From NCBI RefSeq assembly GCF_009928415.1, contig NZ_JAABNN010000007.1, positions 1 through 64,000 of the forward strand: DNA of 64,000 nucleotides. The letters run 5' to 3'. This DNA is from Bacillus sp. USDA818B3_A. Lineage in GTDB: Bacteria > Bacillota > Bacilli > Bacillales > Cytobacillaceae. Position 1 is the stretch's first letter. Every line of letters starts with the position of its first letter. The translations under genes and the position numbers were made by a program. Below the pieces are notes generated by a model, which was given only the letters and a program-made list of their open reading frames with translations, made no database searches and had not been told where the DNA came from. This document shows, one piece after another, positions 16,001-25,255 of this stretch.

Positions 16001-16984
16001 ATGACAGAAAAAGTTCAAGAAATAAAGGCTGATGGTTCATTTAACCGGCAAAGAAACAGATTTACAACTCCCTTTGGCTGTAATGAGGGAGAATTGCCGA
16101 TTGAGGCAGGGAGATACAGGCTGTTATGGTCTGAAGTTTGCCCTTGGGCCCACCGGTCTGTTATTGTTCGAAGTCTGCTCGGACTGGAGGAGGTTATCAG
16201 TTTAGGGACGGCAAGCCCGATGAGACCGAAATTGCCGCACGTGGATTGGGAATTCTCGTTAGACAAGGAGGGTGTCGATCCTGTATTGGGTATTCGCTAT
16301 ATGAGTGAAATTTATTTGAAAACTGACCCTGATTACCAGGGGAGGCCCACAGTTCCTGTTATCGTAGATGTTAAGGAACAGAAAGTCGTCAATAATGATT
16401 ATTTTAGGCTAACCAACTATCTGGAAACAGTTTGGGCGCCGTTTCATCGGGAGAATGCCCCCGATTTATATCCTGATCATTTGCGGGCGGAGATTGACCT
16501 CCTGAATGATATTATTTTCCATGAGGTGAACAACGGAGTTTATCAGTGCGGTTTTGCCCAGTCGCAAGAAGCTTATGAGCAAGCATATGATACGTTATTT
16601 TCTAGATTAGATGAATTAGAAAGAAGGCTTTCTAACCAGCGCTTCTTATTTGGTGATTATATTACAGATGCAGATGTTAGACTGTACGTGACACTCATTC
16701 GCTTTGACGCTGCTTATTACTCCGCTTTCAAGGCCAATCGGAATCGAATCGTTGATTTTCCTAATCTATGGGGTTATCTGCAAGATTTATATCAAACGCC
16801 AGGCTTTGGGGATACTACGGATTTTGATGCCATTAAAAGGCATTATCACCTATCAAACCATATAGCTAGTAATGATCAGAAGAGTTACCATATCCTTCCG
16901 AAGGGCCCTGACCTTTCAGGACTACAATCCCCGCATAACCGGCAGATTTTAAGTAATAAGACAGAAAAGTTTTTAATAAAATGA
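16001..16984 (+). CDS. Glutathione S-transferase family protein (glutathionyl-hydroquinone reductase-like)
   Basis: Protein of 327 residues, the length of the Xi/omega-like GST family. The N-terminal thioredoxin fold has the active-site WSEVCPWAHRSVIVRSLLGL (Cys of CPWAH at about 51), PTVPVIVDVKEQKVVNND is the cis-Pro and binding strand, and the helical C-terminal domain holds RFLFGDYITDADVRLYVTLI. Xi-class enzymes reduce glutathionyl-hydroquinones. Bacillaceae generally make bacillithiol rather than glutathione, so the true thiol partner is open. AGGAGAGGG precedes the ATG. The next gene overlaps the stop region. Confidence 0.88.
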   Translation: MTEKVQEIKADGSFNRQRNRFTTPFGCNEGELPIEAGRYRLLWSEVCPWAHRSVIVRSLLGLEEVISLGTASPMRPKLPHVDWEFSLDKEGVDPVLGIRYMSEIYLKTDPDYQGRPTVPVIVDVKEQKVVNNDYFRLTNYLETVWAPFHRENAPDLYPDHLRAEIDLLNDIIFHEVNNGVYQCGFAQSQEAYEQAYDTLFSRLDELERRLSNQRFLFGDYITDADVRLYVTLIRFDAAYYSAFKANRNRIVDFPNLWGYLQDLYQTPGFGDTTDFDAIKRHYHLSNHIASNDQKSYHILPKGPDLSGLQSPHNRQILSNKTEKFLIK

Positions 16985-17004
16985 GGGAAAGAGGAATAGG
17001 AGAT

Positions 17005-17529
17005 ATGGGGCATATGATCATACGCGATGCTGTTGCGGAGGAAATACCGCTTATTCAGGAACTAAGGCTTCAAGCCTATGAAATTCATGCTGAAAAAATC
17101 CCGCAAGGCCATTGGGAGGCATTGAAACAAGCGATCACTTCAGATAGAGATAAAACTTCTGAGATTGAAAGAATTGTAGTGGAATTGGATGGGGAGATTG
17201 TAGGCAGTGTGGTTTTATATCCGCCAATGACGGATGCCTATGAAGGAAATGTAGCAGCATTAGATTTTCCTGAGATTCGTATGCTTGCTGTTGCCCCTAA
17301 AGCACAAGGTAAAGGGATTGCAAGTGCACTGATCTCTGAATGTATTACCAGGGCCAAAGCAAAAGGCTGTCGGTCAATCGGCTTGCATACAGGAGAATTT
17401 ATGAAACGGGCAATGAAATTGTACGAACATTTTGGATTTGAACGCATACCTCAGTACGACTTTGAACCTGCTAATGACGGCATCATTGTCAAAGCGTATT
17501 GTCTAAGCTTTGATAGAGAAAATCTATAA
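17005..17529 (+). CDS. GNAT family N-acetyltransferase
   Basis: Acetyltransferase of about 174 residues. Motif A is IRMLAVAPKAQGKGIASALI (Q-G-K-G-I-A), and GLHTGEFMKRAMKLYEHFGF is motif B. The acceptor is unknown. Three starts are possible: 16981 overlaps the GST stop as ATGA but has no ribosome binding site, while 17005 has GAGGAA 8 bases upstream and is preferred (17014 also fits). It is probably co-transcribed with the GST gene. Confidence 0.88.
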   Translation: MGHMIIRDAVAEEIPLIQELRLQAYEIHAEKIPQGHWEALKQAITSDRDKTSEIERIVVELDGEIVGSVVLYPPMTDAYEGNVAALDFPEIRMLAVAPKAQGKGIASALISECITRAKAKGCRSIGLHTGEFMKRAMKLYEHFGFERIPQYDFEPANDGIIVKAYCLSFDRENL

Positions 17530-17577
17530 TAAAATTAAATATTTTAATAATTTTGTAAGAAATGTTTTAAAACCCAC

Positions 17578-17704
17578 TTGACACCTCGGAAAAGTCAGAA
17601 TAAAATGAAGATAATTCAAGCCCAAAAAATAACAAAAAAGGTAAAGCTGATTGGTCAACCAAAGGCTTATACTCCCTCGCATGAGAGTATAAGCCTTTTT
17701 TTGT
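17578..17704 (+). ncRNA. Candidate small RNA or terminated leader upstream of the sulfate genes
   Basis: TTGACA (17578-17583), a 17-base spacer and TAAAAT (17601-17606) form a near-consensus promoter. An intrinsic terminator ends about 90 bases later: the 14-bp perfect stem AAAGGCTTATACTC/GAGTATAAGCCTTT (17661-17698) plus seven Ts. No ORF lies between. Either it is a free small RNA of about 92 nt, or an attenuated leader with readthrough to yezD. AAGCC at 17618-17622 could compete for GGCTT in the terminator arm. Confidence 0.5.
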
Positions 17705-17727
17705 CAAAAGAGAGGAGAGATCAGTAA

Positions 17728-17835
17728 ATGACGTATCCAATTAGTAAGTGTAGTCCACATTGTTGCCGTTCAGTTGACACCATAAAATTTTTTAATTATA
17801 AAACCAAGTATTCTGATGTGATATCGATAATTTAA
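17728..17835 (+). CDS. Possible 35-codon Cys-containing small ORF
   Basis: MTYPISKCSPHCCRSVDTIK is the start of a frame with AGGAG 10 bases before the ATG. It has three cysteines, as might suit a sulfur-responsive leader, and ends 16 bases before yezD. Against it, a consensus promoter (17774-17802) lies inside the frame. Coding status is uncertain. Confidence 0.25.
   Translation: MTYPISKCSPHCCRSVDTIKFFNYKTKYSDVISII
17774..17802 (+). promoter_or_regulatory. Promoter of yezD-sulfate uptake genes
   Basis: TTGACA (17774-17779), 17 bases, TATAAA (17797-17802): a strong SigA promoter 50 bases before the yezD start. The block TTGACACC is shared with the upstream promoter at 17578. Confidence 0.65.
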
Positions 17836-17851
17836 AAAAGGGAGTGGCCTG

Positions 17852-18022
17852 ATGGCAGCGTTAGATCAAGAGAGAACAAGAGTGATTTTAGAGGCATTAA
17901 AGAATATTGAGTATGGATCCGTAACCATAACGATTCATGATGGGGCAGTCACACAAATAGATAAGACGGAAAAAAACCGATTCGAATCAAGACGAAATAC
18001 TATAAAAAGTCAAAGAGCATAA
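17852..18022 (+). CDS. yezD: YezD family small protein (DUF2292)
   Basis: A protein of 56 residues, [20 protein letters not shown] followed by [15 protein letters not shown]. This matches the YezD/DUF2292 family: a short helix, then a two-stranded segment ending DG-VTQI. The family is recurrently located next to sulfate or sulfonate uptake genes, and that holds here. AAGGGAG lies 8 bases before the ATG. The biochemical role is unknown; a regulatory or structural partner of the sulfur regulon is inferred from context only. Confidence 0.82.
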   Translation: MAALDQERTRVILEALKNIEYGSVTITIHDGAVTQIDKTEKNRFESRRNTIKSQRA

Positions 18023-18043
18023 GATCAGCCGATCAGACCACTG

Positions 18044-18131
18044 AAGGCTGCTTAATTTTACATAGCTTAAAGAATGAAGCCGCATATTCGTTCTTAGGTA
18101 TGAAAAAAATTAGGCAGCTTTTTTTATACCT
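18044..18131 (+). promoter_or_regulatory. Attenuator-like element between yezD and the sulfate-binding gene
   Basis: AAGGCTGCTTAATTTT (18044-18059) can pair with AAAATTAGGCAGCTT (18106-18120), followed by Ts, as a long-loop terminator. AGGTATGAAAAAA (18096-18108) can instead pair with TTTTTTATACCT (18120-18131). The two structures share the same right-hand bases, so they exclude each other. An inner AAGAATGA/TCGTTCTT hairpin sits in the loop. Confidence 0.5.
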
Positions 18132-18147
18132 AAAAGGGGGAATCAAA

Positions 18148-19224
18148 ATGAAACATTTATACAAATTTACATTGGTACTTACGTTAATGGCACTGATTTT
18201 AGCCGGTTGCAGCAGCACGGAAAAATCCAGCACACAAACAACGAAAAAAGCGGATACCACAAGTGAAGACACAACGAAAAAGAAAGATCCGGTTCAGTTA
18301 TTAAACGTATCATATGATCCGACAAGAGAACTTTATGAAGAGTATAATAAGGAATTCGCAAAGTACTGGGAAGAGAAAGAAGGCCAGCAGGTAACCATTC
18401 AACAGTCACATGGCGGTTCAGGCAAACAAGGGCGTGCCGTTATTGATGGCCTGGAAGCCGATGTTGTGACGCTGGCATTGGCTTATGATATTGACGAAAT
18501 TGCTGAAAAAGGTCAGTTGCTTTCTACCGATTGGCAGAAGAAATTAGATGATAATTCCACTCCTTATACTTCTACTATTGTTTTCTTAGTAAGGAAAGGG
18601 AATCCAAAAGGGATCAAAGATTGGGATGATTTAACGAAAAAAGGAGTGTCGGTCATTACTCCGAATCCAAAAACATCCGGCGGAGCGAGATGGAATTACT
18701 TAGCCGCTTGGGCCTATGCACAGGAAAAGTACAATAACGATGAAACGAAAACCAAAGACTTTATGAGCAAACTATATAAAAACGTTGAAGTATTAGATTC
18801 AGGTGCACGCGGAGCTACGACAACCTTTGTAGAGCGCGGTATTGGTGATGTTTTAATAGCTTGGGAGAATGAAGCCTATCTAACATTGAATGAACTAGGA
18901 AAAGACAAGTTTGAGGTGGTAAATCCATCACTTAGTATTCTTGCCGAACCGCCTGTAGCAGTTGTTGATAAGGTAGTAGATAAGAAAGCTACGGCAGAGG
19001 TAGCTAAGGCTTATCTTGAATATTTATATTCTGATGTAGGACAGGAAATTATTGCAAAGAACTACTATCGCCCGCGTAACGAAGAAATCTTGAAAAAATA
19101 TGCAGATGTCTTCCCGGAAATTAAAATGGTCACCATTGATGATTATTTCGGCGGCTGGAAAAAGGCGCAGGAAACACATTTTAATGATGGCGGGACATTC
19201 GACGAAATCTATCAGCCAAAATAA
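18148..19224 (+). CDS. Sulfate/thiosulfate ABC transporter substrate-binding lipoprotein
   Basis: Extracellular binding protein of 358 residues, Sbp/CysP family. The signal peptide has lipobox LAGC (Cys about 20), followed by a Ser/Thr/Lys tether. The mature domain shows [17 protein letters not shown] (family signature), [20 protein letters not shown] (oxyanion loop), [18 protein letters not shown] and [21 protein letters not shown] segments. ATG 18148 has AAGGGGG 7 bases upstream; a longer frame from 18100 would run through the leader structure. The leading gene of the cysTWA transporter. Confidence 0.93.
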   Translation: MKHLYKFTLVLTLMALILAGCSSTEKSSTQTTKKADTTSEDTTKKKDPVQLLNVSYDPTRELYEEYNKEFAKYWEEKEGQQVTIQQSHGGSGKQGRAVIDGLEADVVTLALAYDIDEIAEKGQLLSTDWQKKLDDNSTPYTSTIVFLVRKGNPKGIKDWDDLTKKGVSVITPNPKTSGGARWNYLAAWAYAQEKYNNDETKTKDFMSKLYKNVEVLDSGARGATTTFVERGIGDVLIAWENEAYLTLNELGKDKFEVVNPSLSILAEPPVAVVDKVVDKKATAEVAKAYLEYLYSDVGQEIIAKNYYRPRNEEILKKYADVFPEIKMVTIDDYFGGWKKAQETHFNDGGTFDEIYQPK

Positions 19225-19291
19225 GAAAAGCGGAAGGCGCCTGGAGCCGGACATTTATTCAATGCAAATTTTATACTATTTATCTTTATGA

Positions 19292-19315
19292 ATAGGGAGC
19301 ATTCGTGCTCCCTAT
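19292..19315 (+). other. Intercistronic hairpin
   Basis: Perfect 9-bp stem ATAGGGAGC/GCTCCCTAT with a 6-base loop and no T-run. It lies between the binding-protein gene and cysT. It may protect the upstream mRNA segment so that the binding protein is made in excess. Confidence 0.5.
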
Positions 19316-19342
19316 GTATCTAAATTGGAAGGGGTCAACCTC

Positions 19343-20164
19343 ATGGGTCTTTTAAAAAAGAGAAATGGCGTACTGCCGGGTTTCGGCTTATCGCTGGGAT
19401 TTACAATGACCTATATTAGTATTCTGGTAATCTTACCATTATCAATGATTTTTATAAATTCAGCGTCCGCGCCTTGGGAAAAAATTTGGCAGACCATTTC
19501 GGAGCCAAGGGTCGTTGCGTCTTATAAATTAAGTATCGGTGCCTCGCTAATGGCGGCAGCGATTAATGTTATTGTTGGGGTCTTAATCGCTTGGGTCCTA
19601 GTCCGCTATCGATTTCCAGGCAAACGCATTATTGATGGGCTCGTAGACCTGCCGTTTGCCTTGCCAACAGCAATAGCAGGGATTGCCTTAACCACTTTGT
19701 ATACAGAAAATGGCTGGGTAGGACAATTCTTAAGCTTCAAAGTAGCTTTTACATCCCTTGGCATTACTGTCGCTTTAATGTTTATCGGCCTGCCTTTTGT
19801 TGTTCGAACGGTACAGCCTGTCTTACAGAACGTGGATAAAGAAGTGGAAGAGGCATCCGCCAGTTTAGGGGCAAATCGTCTTCAGGCCTTTGTGAAAGTG
19901 GTCTTTCCTGAATTGCTTCCTGCCGCACTAACGGGTTTTGCCTTAGCTTTTGCCAGGTCACTTGGTGAATATGGCTCTGTGGTGTTTATTGCCGGAAACA
20001 TGCCGATGAAAACAGAAATTACCCCGCTGTTAATTATGACGAAGCTGGAACAATACGATTATTCGGGAGCGACCGCCATCGCTGCTGTTATGCTGATCTT
20101 TTCCTTTTTGATGCTTCTAGTCATTAATTTATTACAATGGTGGACCAATCGGAAATTTATTTAG
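19343..20164 (+). CDS. cysT: Sulfate ABC transporter permease CysT
   Basis: Membrane subunit of 273 residues with about six helices. FALPTAIAGIALTTLYTENGW is the CysT-specific loop (PFALPTAVAG type). EEASASLGANRLQAFVKVVF followed by PELLPAAL is the EAA loop that docks to CysA. ATG 19343 is preceded by AAGGGG at 8 bases; TTG 19325 is a frame artefact. Pairs with CysW to form the sulfate channel. Confidence 0.94.
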   Translation: MGLLKKRNGVLPGFGLSLGFTMTYISILVILPLSMIFINSASAPWEKIWQTISEPRVVASYKLSIGASLMAAAINVIVGVLIAWVLVRYRFPGKRIIDGLVDLPFALPTAIAGIALTTLYTENGWVGQFLSFKVAFTSLGITVALMFIGLPFVVRTVQPVLQNVDKEVEEASASLGANRLQAFVKVVFPELLPAALTGFALAFARSLGEYGSVVFIAGNMPMKTEITPLLIMTKLEQYDYSGATAIAAVMLIFSFLMLLVINLLQWWTNRKFI

Positions 20165-20182
20165 ATGAATGGGGTGTAGATC

Positions 20183-21070
20183 ATGTCGGGACATGTTTCA
20201 TTGCAGTACTCAAATCCACAGATACAGAAATCCAAAAAAGAAAGTGAGCCGCGCTGGGTTCGTTATTTGTTAATTACATTAGCGGTTGGCTTTTTAGGGT
20301 TATTTCTGGTTTTGCCGCTCGCTGCTATTTTTATCAAAGCCTTTGACAAGGGGAGTGCCGTGTTTTTTGAAGCAATCACTAATCCGGATGCTTTAGCAGC
20401 TATAAAATTAACGATGATTGTAGCCCTTATAGCTGTTCCCCTTAATGCGATGTTTGGTGTTGCGGCAGCATGGGCCATCACTAAGTTTCAGTTTAAAGGA
20501 AAAAGTTTGCTGATTACGATTATTGATCTGCCGTTTGCGATCTCCCCAGTTATTGCAGGACTTGTGTTTGTTTTGTTATTCAGCAGTCACGGGTTATTTG
20601 GACCATGGCTGCAGGCGCATGATATTAAAATTATCTTTGCGGTTCCTGGGATTGTGATGGCTACTTTATTAATTACCCTGCCATTTGTGGCAAGAGAGTT
20701 AATTCCGTTGATGCAGACGCAGGGGACATCCGATGAAGAGGCCTCCATGACGCTTGGTGCAAGCGGCTGGAAAACATTTTGGCTGGTAACATTACCTAAT
20801 ATAAAGTGGGGACTATTATATGGAGTGATTCTCTGCACGGCCCGTGCCATTGGAGAATTCGGTGCGGTATCTGTTGTTTCCGGACATATACGCGGGATGA
20901 CTAATACGATGCCGCTTCATATTGAAATTTTATATAATGAATATCAATTCTCAGCGGCTTTTGCGGTCGCATCGTTAATGTCATTGTTCGCTATTATTAC
21001 CTTGATCGTAAAAAATATCATTGAATGGAAAGCAAACAAATCCATGGTACCTGAAGAGGGGGAGGCCTAA
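20183..21070 (+). CDS. cysW: Sulfate ABC transporter permease CysW
   Basis: Second membrane subunit, 295 residues. [19 protein letters not shown] is the CysW-type loop, and [20 protein letters not shown] followed by PNIKWGLL is the EAA loop. The hydrophilic N-terminus of about 30 residues precedes the first helix. It starts 18 bases after cysT with a GGGG-type ribosome binding site, and ends one base before the cysA start. Confidence 0.94.
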   Translation: MSGHVSLQYSNPQIQKSKKESEPRWVRYLLITLAVGFLGLFLVLPLAAIFIKAFDKGSAVFFEAITNPDALAAIKLTMIVALIAVPLNAMFGVAAAWAITKFQFKGKSLLITIIDLPFAISPVIAGLVFVLLFSSHGLFGPWLQAHDIKIIFAVPGIVMATLLITLPFVARELIPLMQTQGTSDEEASMTLGASGWKTFWLVTLPNIKWGLLYGVILCTARAIGEFGAVSVVSGHIRGMTNTMPLHIEILYNEYQFSAAFAVASLMSLFAIITLIVKNIIEWKANKSMVPEEGEA

Positions 21071-21071
21071 T

Positions 21072-22142
21072 ATGAGCATTCAAATTAAAAACATCTCTAA
21101 ATCGTTCGGGAACTTTCAGGCCCTTGAACAGATTGATCTGAATATACAAACAGGTGAACTGGTTGCCCTCCTGGGCCCTTCAGGTTCTGGGAAAACTTCT
21201 TTATTACGGATCATTGCAGGACTTGAAGATGCGAGTCAGGGAGTGATTTTGTTTGGGGATGAGGATATCACTCTGTTGAGCGCAAAGGAACGTAAGGTGG
21301 GCTTTGTTTTTCAACATTATGCGTTATTTCGACATATGACCGTTTTTGACAACATTGCCTATGGCTTAAAGGTCCGCCCGCGAAAAGATCGTCCCTCTAA
21401 AAGCGAGATTAAGGAAAAGGTGACTGAATTATTAAAGCTAGTGAAACTTGAGGCATTTGCTAATCGGTATCCTTCCCATTTATCCGGCGGACAACGGCAG
21501 CGGGTGGCGCTGGCACGAGCTTTAGCTGTGGAGCCAAAAGTCCTTTTATTGGATGAGCCATTCGGGGCTTTGGATGCGAAGGTAAGAAAAGATCTCCGCC
21601 GCTGGCTTAGAAGGCTTCATAATGATTACCAGATTACGAGTATCTTTGTGACCCATGACCAGGAGGAGGCGCTGGATGTAGCCGACCGGATTGTTGTGAT
21701 GAATGAAGGGAAGATTGAACAGATTGGAACACCGGAGGAAGTTTATGAACATCCGAACAGCCCGTTTGTCTATCACTTTTTAGGGAATGTGAACTTATTT
21801 AAGGGCCGTTTGCACAATGGTAAATTACAACATGGGGAGTTCCAGGTGGATGCACCTGAATTTGACCAGTCTGTAAGTGCGGAAGCCGTCGGGTATGCGA
21901 GGCCGCATGATATAAGTATTAAACGAGATTACAGTCAGGATTACGCGGCCGCTAAAGTCAGTTATATCCATCAAATTGGAGCGGTGGTTCAGATTGAACT
22001 GATTCGCAAGGATACAGGTGACTTTTTAGAAGCTGAAATAACCAAAGAATATCTCCGAAGCCTCGACCTTCAAACAGGTGAAGAAGTCTATGTCAAACCC
22101 AAGCAATTAAAGGTGTTCATTCCAGACGATTATTCGATCTAA
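21072..22142 (+). CDS. cysA: Sulfate ABC transporter ATP-binding protein CysA
   Basis: ATPase of 356 residues. Walker A is GPSGSGKTS (about 37-45), the signature is [16 protein letters not shown] (about 135-150), and Walker B is [11 protein letters not shown]. The C-terminal part (about 240-350; [21 protein letters not shown]) is a CysA/TOBE-type regulatory domain. ATG 21072 with GAGGGGGAGG upstream is the start; the frame from 21021 overlaps cysW wrongly. Completes the sulfate importer. Confidence 0.94.
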   Translation: MSIQIKNISKSFGNFQALEQIDLNIQTGELVALLGPSGSGKTSLLRIIAGLEDASQGVILFGDEDITLLSAKERKVGFVFQHYALFRHMTVFDNIAYGLKVRPRKDRPSKSEIKEKVTELLKLVKLEAFANRYPSHLSGGQRQRVALARALAVEPKVLLLDEPFGALDAKVRKDLRRWLRRLHNDYQITSIFVTHDQEEALDVADRIVVMNEGKIEQIGTPEEVYEHPNSPFVYHFLGNVNLFKGRLHNGKLQHGEFQVDAPEFDQSVSAEAVGYARPHDISIKRDYSQDYAAAKVSYIHQIGAVVQIELIRKDTGDFLEAEITKEYLRSLDLQTGEEVYVKPKQLKVFIPDDYSI

Positions 22143-22156
22143 GAATAAAAAGGCAC

Positions 22157-22192
22157 AAGAAAAGACGAATGAATCGGCATTCGTCTTTTCTT
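22157..22192 (+). terminator. Terminator of the sulfate operon
   Basis: Perfect 15-bp stem AAGAAAAGACGAATG with its complement around AATCGG, ending in a T-rich right arm. Confidence 0.85.
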
Positions 22193-22270
22193 TATTGCTA
22201 ATTCCAGCGTCTAGGTTCAAGAGGATCCGCACTTATCGGTTGGGGGATCAGGTTAAGCACCCGAGCTGAT

Positions 22271-22460
22271 AAATAGACGGAAAAATTCCGCTTAATTGGT
22301 AATTATTATTAAAAAAGGTTTAAATAGACGGAGAGATTCCGCCTATTGGATCGAAAAGTTTGAAAATGGTAGATTTTTCTTTGCATAACCGGAAAACCTC
22401 CCCTTATTTATCCCAAAACGCGCTCCATTCCACATCTAACCGAAAAATCTCCGTTTATTT
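22271..22460. repeat. Cluster of four 28-bp dispersed repeats (two direct, two inverted)
   Basis: AAATAGACGGAAAAATTCCG (22271) and AAATAGACGGAGAGATTCCG (22322) lie on the plus strand. Related copies on the minus strand are at about 22387-22410 and 22439-22460 (minus-strand AAATAAACGGAGATTTTTCG). Each has a small GGAA/TTCC symmetry. The rest of 22193-22510 contains no gene I can support. Confidence 0.7.
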
Positions 22461-22510
22461 TACTTTTGCTGGTTACTCGGTTAAGGACAAGACATCATAT
22501 TTAAAAGAGA

Positions 22511-22672
22511 GTGAGTTTTATAGGTCAAAGTAAAGAGACGCTAGCATTGATGGTACCCTTTCTCGAAAGAATGGATAAGCGTGTTCCGCTTTATCGATTA
22601 ATTCAAAATGAAGATTTATATTTTACATTAATGACAATATCTTTATATAAACGGGAATTTACCAATGTATAA
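22511..22672 (+). CDS. Possible small protein, 53 residues
   Basis: GTG-initiated frame beginning MSFIGQSKETLALMVPFLER and ending LYKREFTNV. The composition (mixed helical, LMVPFLERMDKRVPLYRLIQ) looks protein-like. The ribosome binding site (AAAAGAGA) is weak and too close, and no homologue is recognised. It could be the 3' remnant of a longer gene. Nothing else is apparent up to 22792. Confidence 0.3.
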   Translation: MSFIGQSKETLALMVPFLERMDKRVPLYRLIQNEDLYFTLMTISLYKREFTNV

Positions 22673-22792
22673 TAAGGAAGAAAAATAAAGAGGGAAAGAA
22701 CTCATCTTGCTCTTACTAATTAAATCTGTAATGTGGTAATACTGTAATATAAGTTGGTTTATTCTGTACCATATAGCGAGGAGAGGATTGAA

Positions 22793-23401
22793 ATGTTGTC
22801 CATAGACCCATCTAATAATACCGAGCGAGATAATTATAAATTTTTAATCGGAAGTATTATACCCAGGCCCATCGCTTTCGTGACATCCTTGTCGAAAGAG
22901 GGGGTTTTGAACGGGGCTCCGTTTAGTTACTTTAATATTGTATCAGCCAATCCGCCGATGATATCCCTAGCGATTCAACGGTCGGGAGGAAAGCAAAAGG
23001 ATACGGCTAGAAACATTATTCATTCGAAAGAATTTGTTGTTCATATTGTAGATGAAAAAAATGTTGACCAAGTCAATCAAACGGCTGCCAGCCTGCCGCC
23101 CGAGCAAAGTGAAGTAGAATTGGCACAATTAACTCCTGTAGAAAGCATAAAGATCTCTACGCCTGGTATCAAAGAAGCCAAAATTCGAATGGAGTGCAGC
23201 TTAGAACATTCCTTAGAATTAGGCGGTTCGGATTCCCCAGCGTGTGATTTGGTAATTGGGAGGATAGTTCAATATCATATTGAAAATGATATCTATGAAA
23301 GTGGAAGAATCGATCCACAAGGGCTCGGTGCCGTGAGCCGGTTAGCTGGTAATAGTTATGCAAAAATCGGAGAAATTTTTGACATTGAGAGACCAAAATA
23401 A
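22793..23401 (+). CDS. Flavin reductase-like FMN-binding split-barrel protein
   Basis: Flavoprotein of 202 residues (YwrF-like). The family signature LIGSIIPRPIAFVTSLSKEG (about 18-37) is followed by NGAPFSYFNIVSANPPMISL (about 40-59) and KDTARNI, all lining the FMN phosphate pocket; LGAVSRLAGNSYAKIGEIF is near the C-terminus. It probably reduces flavin or acts as a small oxidoreductase; the partner is unknown. ATG 22793 has GAGGAGAGG upstream, which rules out the longer frame from 22754. Confidence 0.88.
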   Translation: MLSIDPSNNTERDNYKFLIGSIIPRPIAFVTSLSKEGVLNGAPFSYFNIVSANPPMISLAIQRSGGKQKDTARNIIHSKEFVVHIVDEKNVDQVNQTAASLPPEQSEVELAQLTPVESIKISTPGIKEAKIRMECSLEHSLELGGSDSPACDLVIGRIVQYHIENDIYESGRIDPQGLGAVSRLAGNSYAKIGEIFDIERPK

Positions 23402-23409
23402 AACATGGA

Positions 23410-23443
23410 AACAACGCTCAGAGCTTTATCTCTGAGCGTTGTT
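23410..23443. terminator. Bidirectional terminator
   Basis: Perfect 14-bp stem AACAACGCTCAGAG with its complement around CTTTAT, between converging genes. Confidence 0.85.
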
Positions 23444-23448
23444 CATTT

Positions 23449-24984
23449 TCAAGCAGGGTCCTGTGAAACAGATTGGTGTGAGTCTAATGGCAGGATAATT
23501 TCGACTTGTGTTCCTTGGTTTGGGCTGCTATTAATAATAATTTCTCCCCCGTAGGAATCAATGATCCGCTTGCAAACGGTAAGTCCCAGACCAGAACCGC
23601 CTTTTTTCAGGGAATAAAACGGATTAAAGGCTTGGGAAATTTGGACTTTGCTCATACCGATGCCGTTATCGGTTACTGTAATTCTGCATTTTTCTAAATG
23701 TTTATCTAAATGGATGGATAATTCCCCGCCATAAGGCATCGCTTGTAAGGCATTTTTCGCAAGGTTTAGAATGACTTGCTTTAATTGGTCTTTCATGCAA
23801 GATACCAGCAGAACTTCCGGATGATAGCTGAAAGTAATGTTCACATTTGAATAATTGGCCTCTGATGAAATAATCGGTTCAATATCTGATACGATCTCAT
23901 TCACATCACAGGTCTGAAAGGTGTAAGCAGTTGGCTTGCCGAGGATAAGAAGTTCACTGACTATCGAATTGATGCGATCAATCTCCGATTGGATGACCTT
24001 AAAATACGATTGTGCCTTCTCGTCCTTGTCTTCCTCACTTAATAGTTTTATCAACCCCTTGATACCTGTAAGAGGGTTTCTTATTTCGTGGGCTGTACTG
24101 GCAGCAAGATTGCCAATTAACTCTAGTTTGTGCAGTTCTGTTTGCTCTTTTTCCCTTTTTAGCTTTCTTTTTAAAAGGATGTATTGCCCTAATAAAAATA
24201 AAATACTCAGTATAGTTAAGGAAATGATAAGATTGGTCAAAAAACTTTTCCAAAATACTTTCTTGTGATTTGGATCTACAAACGCCGTAATTGTCCAGGG
24301 GACCCTAGAAACCTTCATGCTAGATTTTACATTATAATTCCCCGGTATAGGCCCGGTTTGGATTATAGTTTTCCCGGTGTCGTCCTTAACAACAATTTGC
24401 TCCTCGTCCACTAGCCTTGATAATTTTTCCTTAATTTCGTTAATCTGCAGACTGGCAACAAACACACCCTTTACCTTGTGATCATTCGTAACGATTGGGT
24501 TGGCAATCGAGATAACGAACCTTCCAGATACTCTGCCGTAATGAGGTTCTGAGATACTTGTTTGAGCTGTATGTAAAGAATGCTGGAAATAAGGACGGTC
24601 ACTCACATTGACTTTTCCGGTCATCTGGTTGGTGCTTAAAATCACGTCTCCACTGGGATTCGCCCAATAAAATCCGGAAAACCTTGAATCTTTACTCTTG
24701 GTTTCTCGCAGGATCTTGTTCACATCACTTAAATTATTAGGCTGGATATTAATTGCAGTCGACAGCATTTCTAGGCGGCCAACTGTTTCTCCAACAAAAT
24801 TTTCGATACTCATGGCATGGAAGTTCGCATATTCTTGTGCCTTGAGTTTATATTCGCTCTCTACCACTTTCACTGTGTGGTGGGCTAGGATCATACTAAC
24901 TGCTAAGGATGGAATGAGAGCAATCAATAGATAAATAAATGCTCTTTTATGTATAAGGGATTTAAGCAAGCGAATAAGTACCAA
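23449..24984 (-). CDS. Membrane sensor histidine kinase with Cache domain (sporulation-kinase-like)
   Basis: Kinase of 511 residues. TM1 is at about 14-34, with an extracytoplasmic Cache-type sensor (about 40-240; GFYWANPSGDVILSTN, VSDRPYFQHSL, FVISIANPIV) and TM2 at about 250-270. The transmitter has H-box LAASTAHEIRNPLTGIKGLI (phospho-His), N-box LKQVILNLAKNALQAMPYGG, G1 DNGIGM and G2 GGSGLGL. The H-box type matches sporulation kinases and other orphan kinases. No response regulator gene is adjacent, so a Spo0F-like partner is possible. The TTG start is well supported by AGAGGAG 9 bases upstream. Confidence 0.9.
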   Translation of the reverse strand: MVLIRLLKSLIHKRAFIYLLIALIPSLAVSMILAHHTVKVVESEYKLKAQEYANFHAMSIENFVGETVGRLEMLSTAINIQPNNLSDVNKILRETKSKDSRFSGFYWANPSGDVILSTNQMTGKVNVSDRPYFQHSLHTAQTSISEPHYGRVSGRFVISIANPIVTNDHKVKGVFVASLQINEIKEKLSRLVDEEQIVVKDDTGKTIIQTGPIPGNYNVKSSMKVSRVPWTITAFVDPNHKKVFWKSFLTNLIISLTILSILFLLGQYILLKRKLKREKEQTELHKLELIGNLAASTAHEIRNPLTGIKGLIKLLSEEDKDEKAQSYFKVIQSEIDRINSIVSELLILGKPTAYTFQTCDVNEIVSDIEPIISSEANYSNVNITFSYHPEVLLVSCMKDQLKQVILNLAKNALQAMPYGGELSIHLDKHLEKCRITVTDNGIGMSKVQISQAFNPFYSLKKGGSGLGLTVCKRIIDSYGGEIIINSSPNQGTQVEIILPLDSHQSVSQDPA

Positions 24985-25255
24985 ATGGATCTACTCCTCT
25001 ATGTATAGTGCTATTTTTCCATATATTGGTTCTTTTGATACAGCATCGAACGGACTTTGGAAAAAAATTTAATGTTTTTCTTGGTACTTTGTCATTTTTT
25101 AATAAATGTGATAGTTGTCAAGTTAGTTATATCAAATAAATTATTATATGAAAATAGAAAATTTTCTTTTTCTCTCTATTAAATTAGGAATTTTGGCTAG
25201 CACATCCAAATCATCTTTTCATACCCTAATTAAGAGAGGTCAGGGAGGTGTTAGG

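Noticed and set aside
17530..17851. S-box or T-box element before the sulfate genes
   Set aside because: No conserved S-box core or T-box (TGGNACCGCG-like) sequence; the leader between promoter and terminator is too short.
18100..18147. N-terminal extension of the sulfate-binding protein
   Set aside because: It would be translated from within the leader hairpins and would put 16 polar residues before the signal peptide; ATG 18148 has a proper ribosome binding site.
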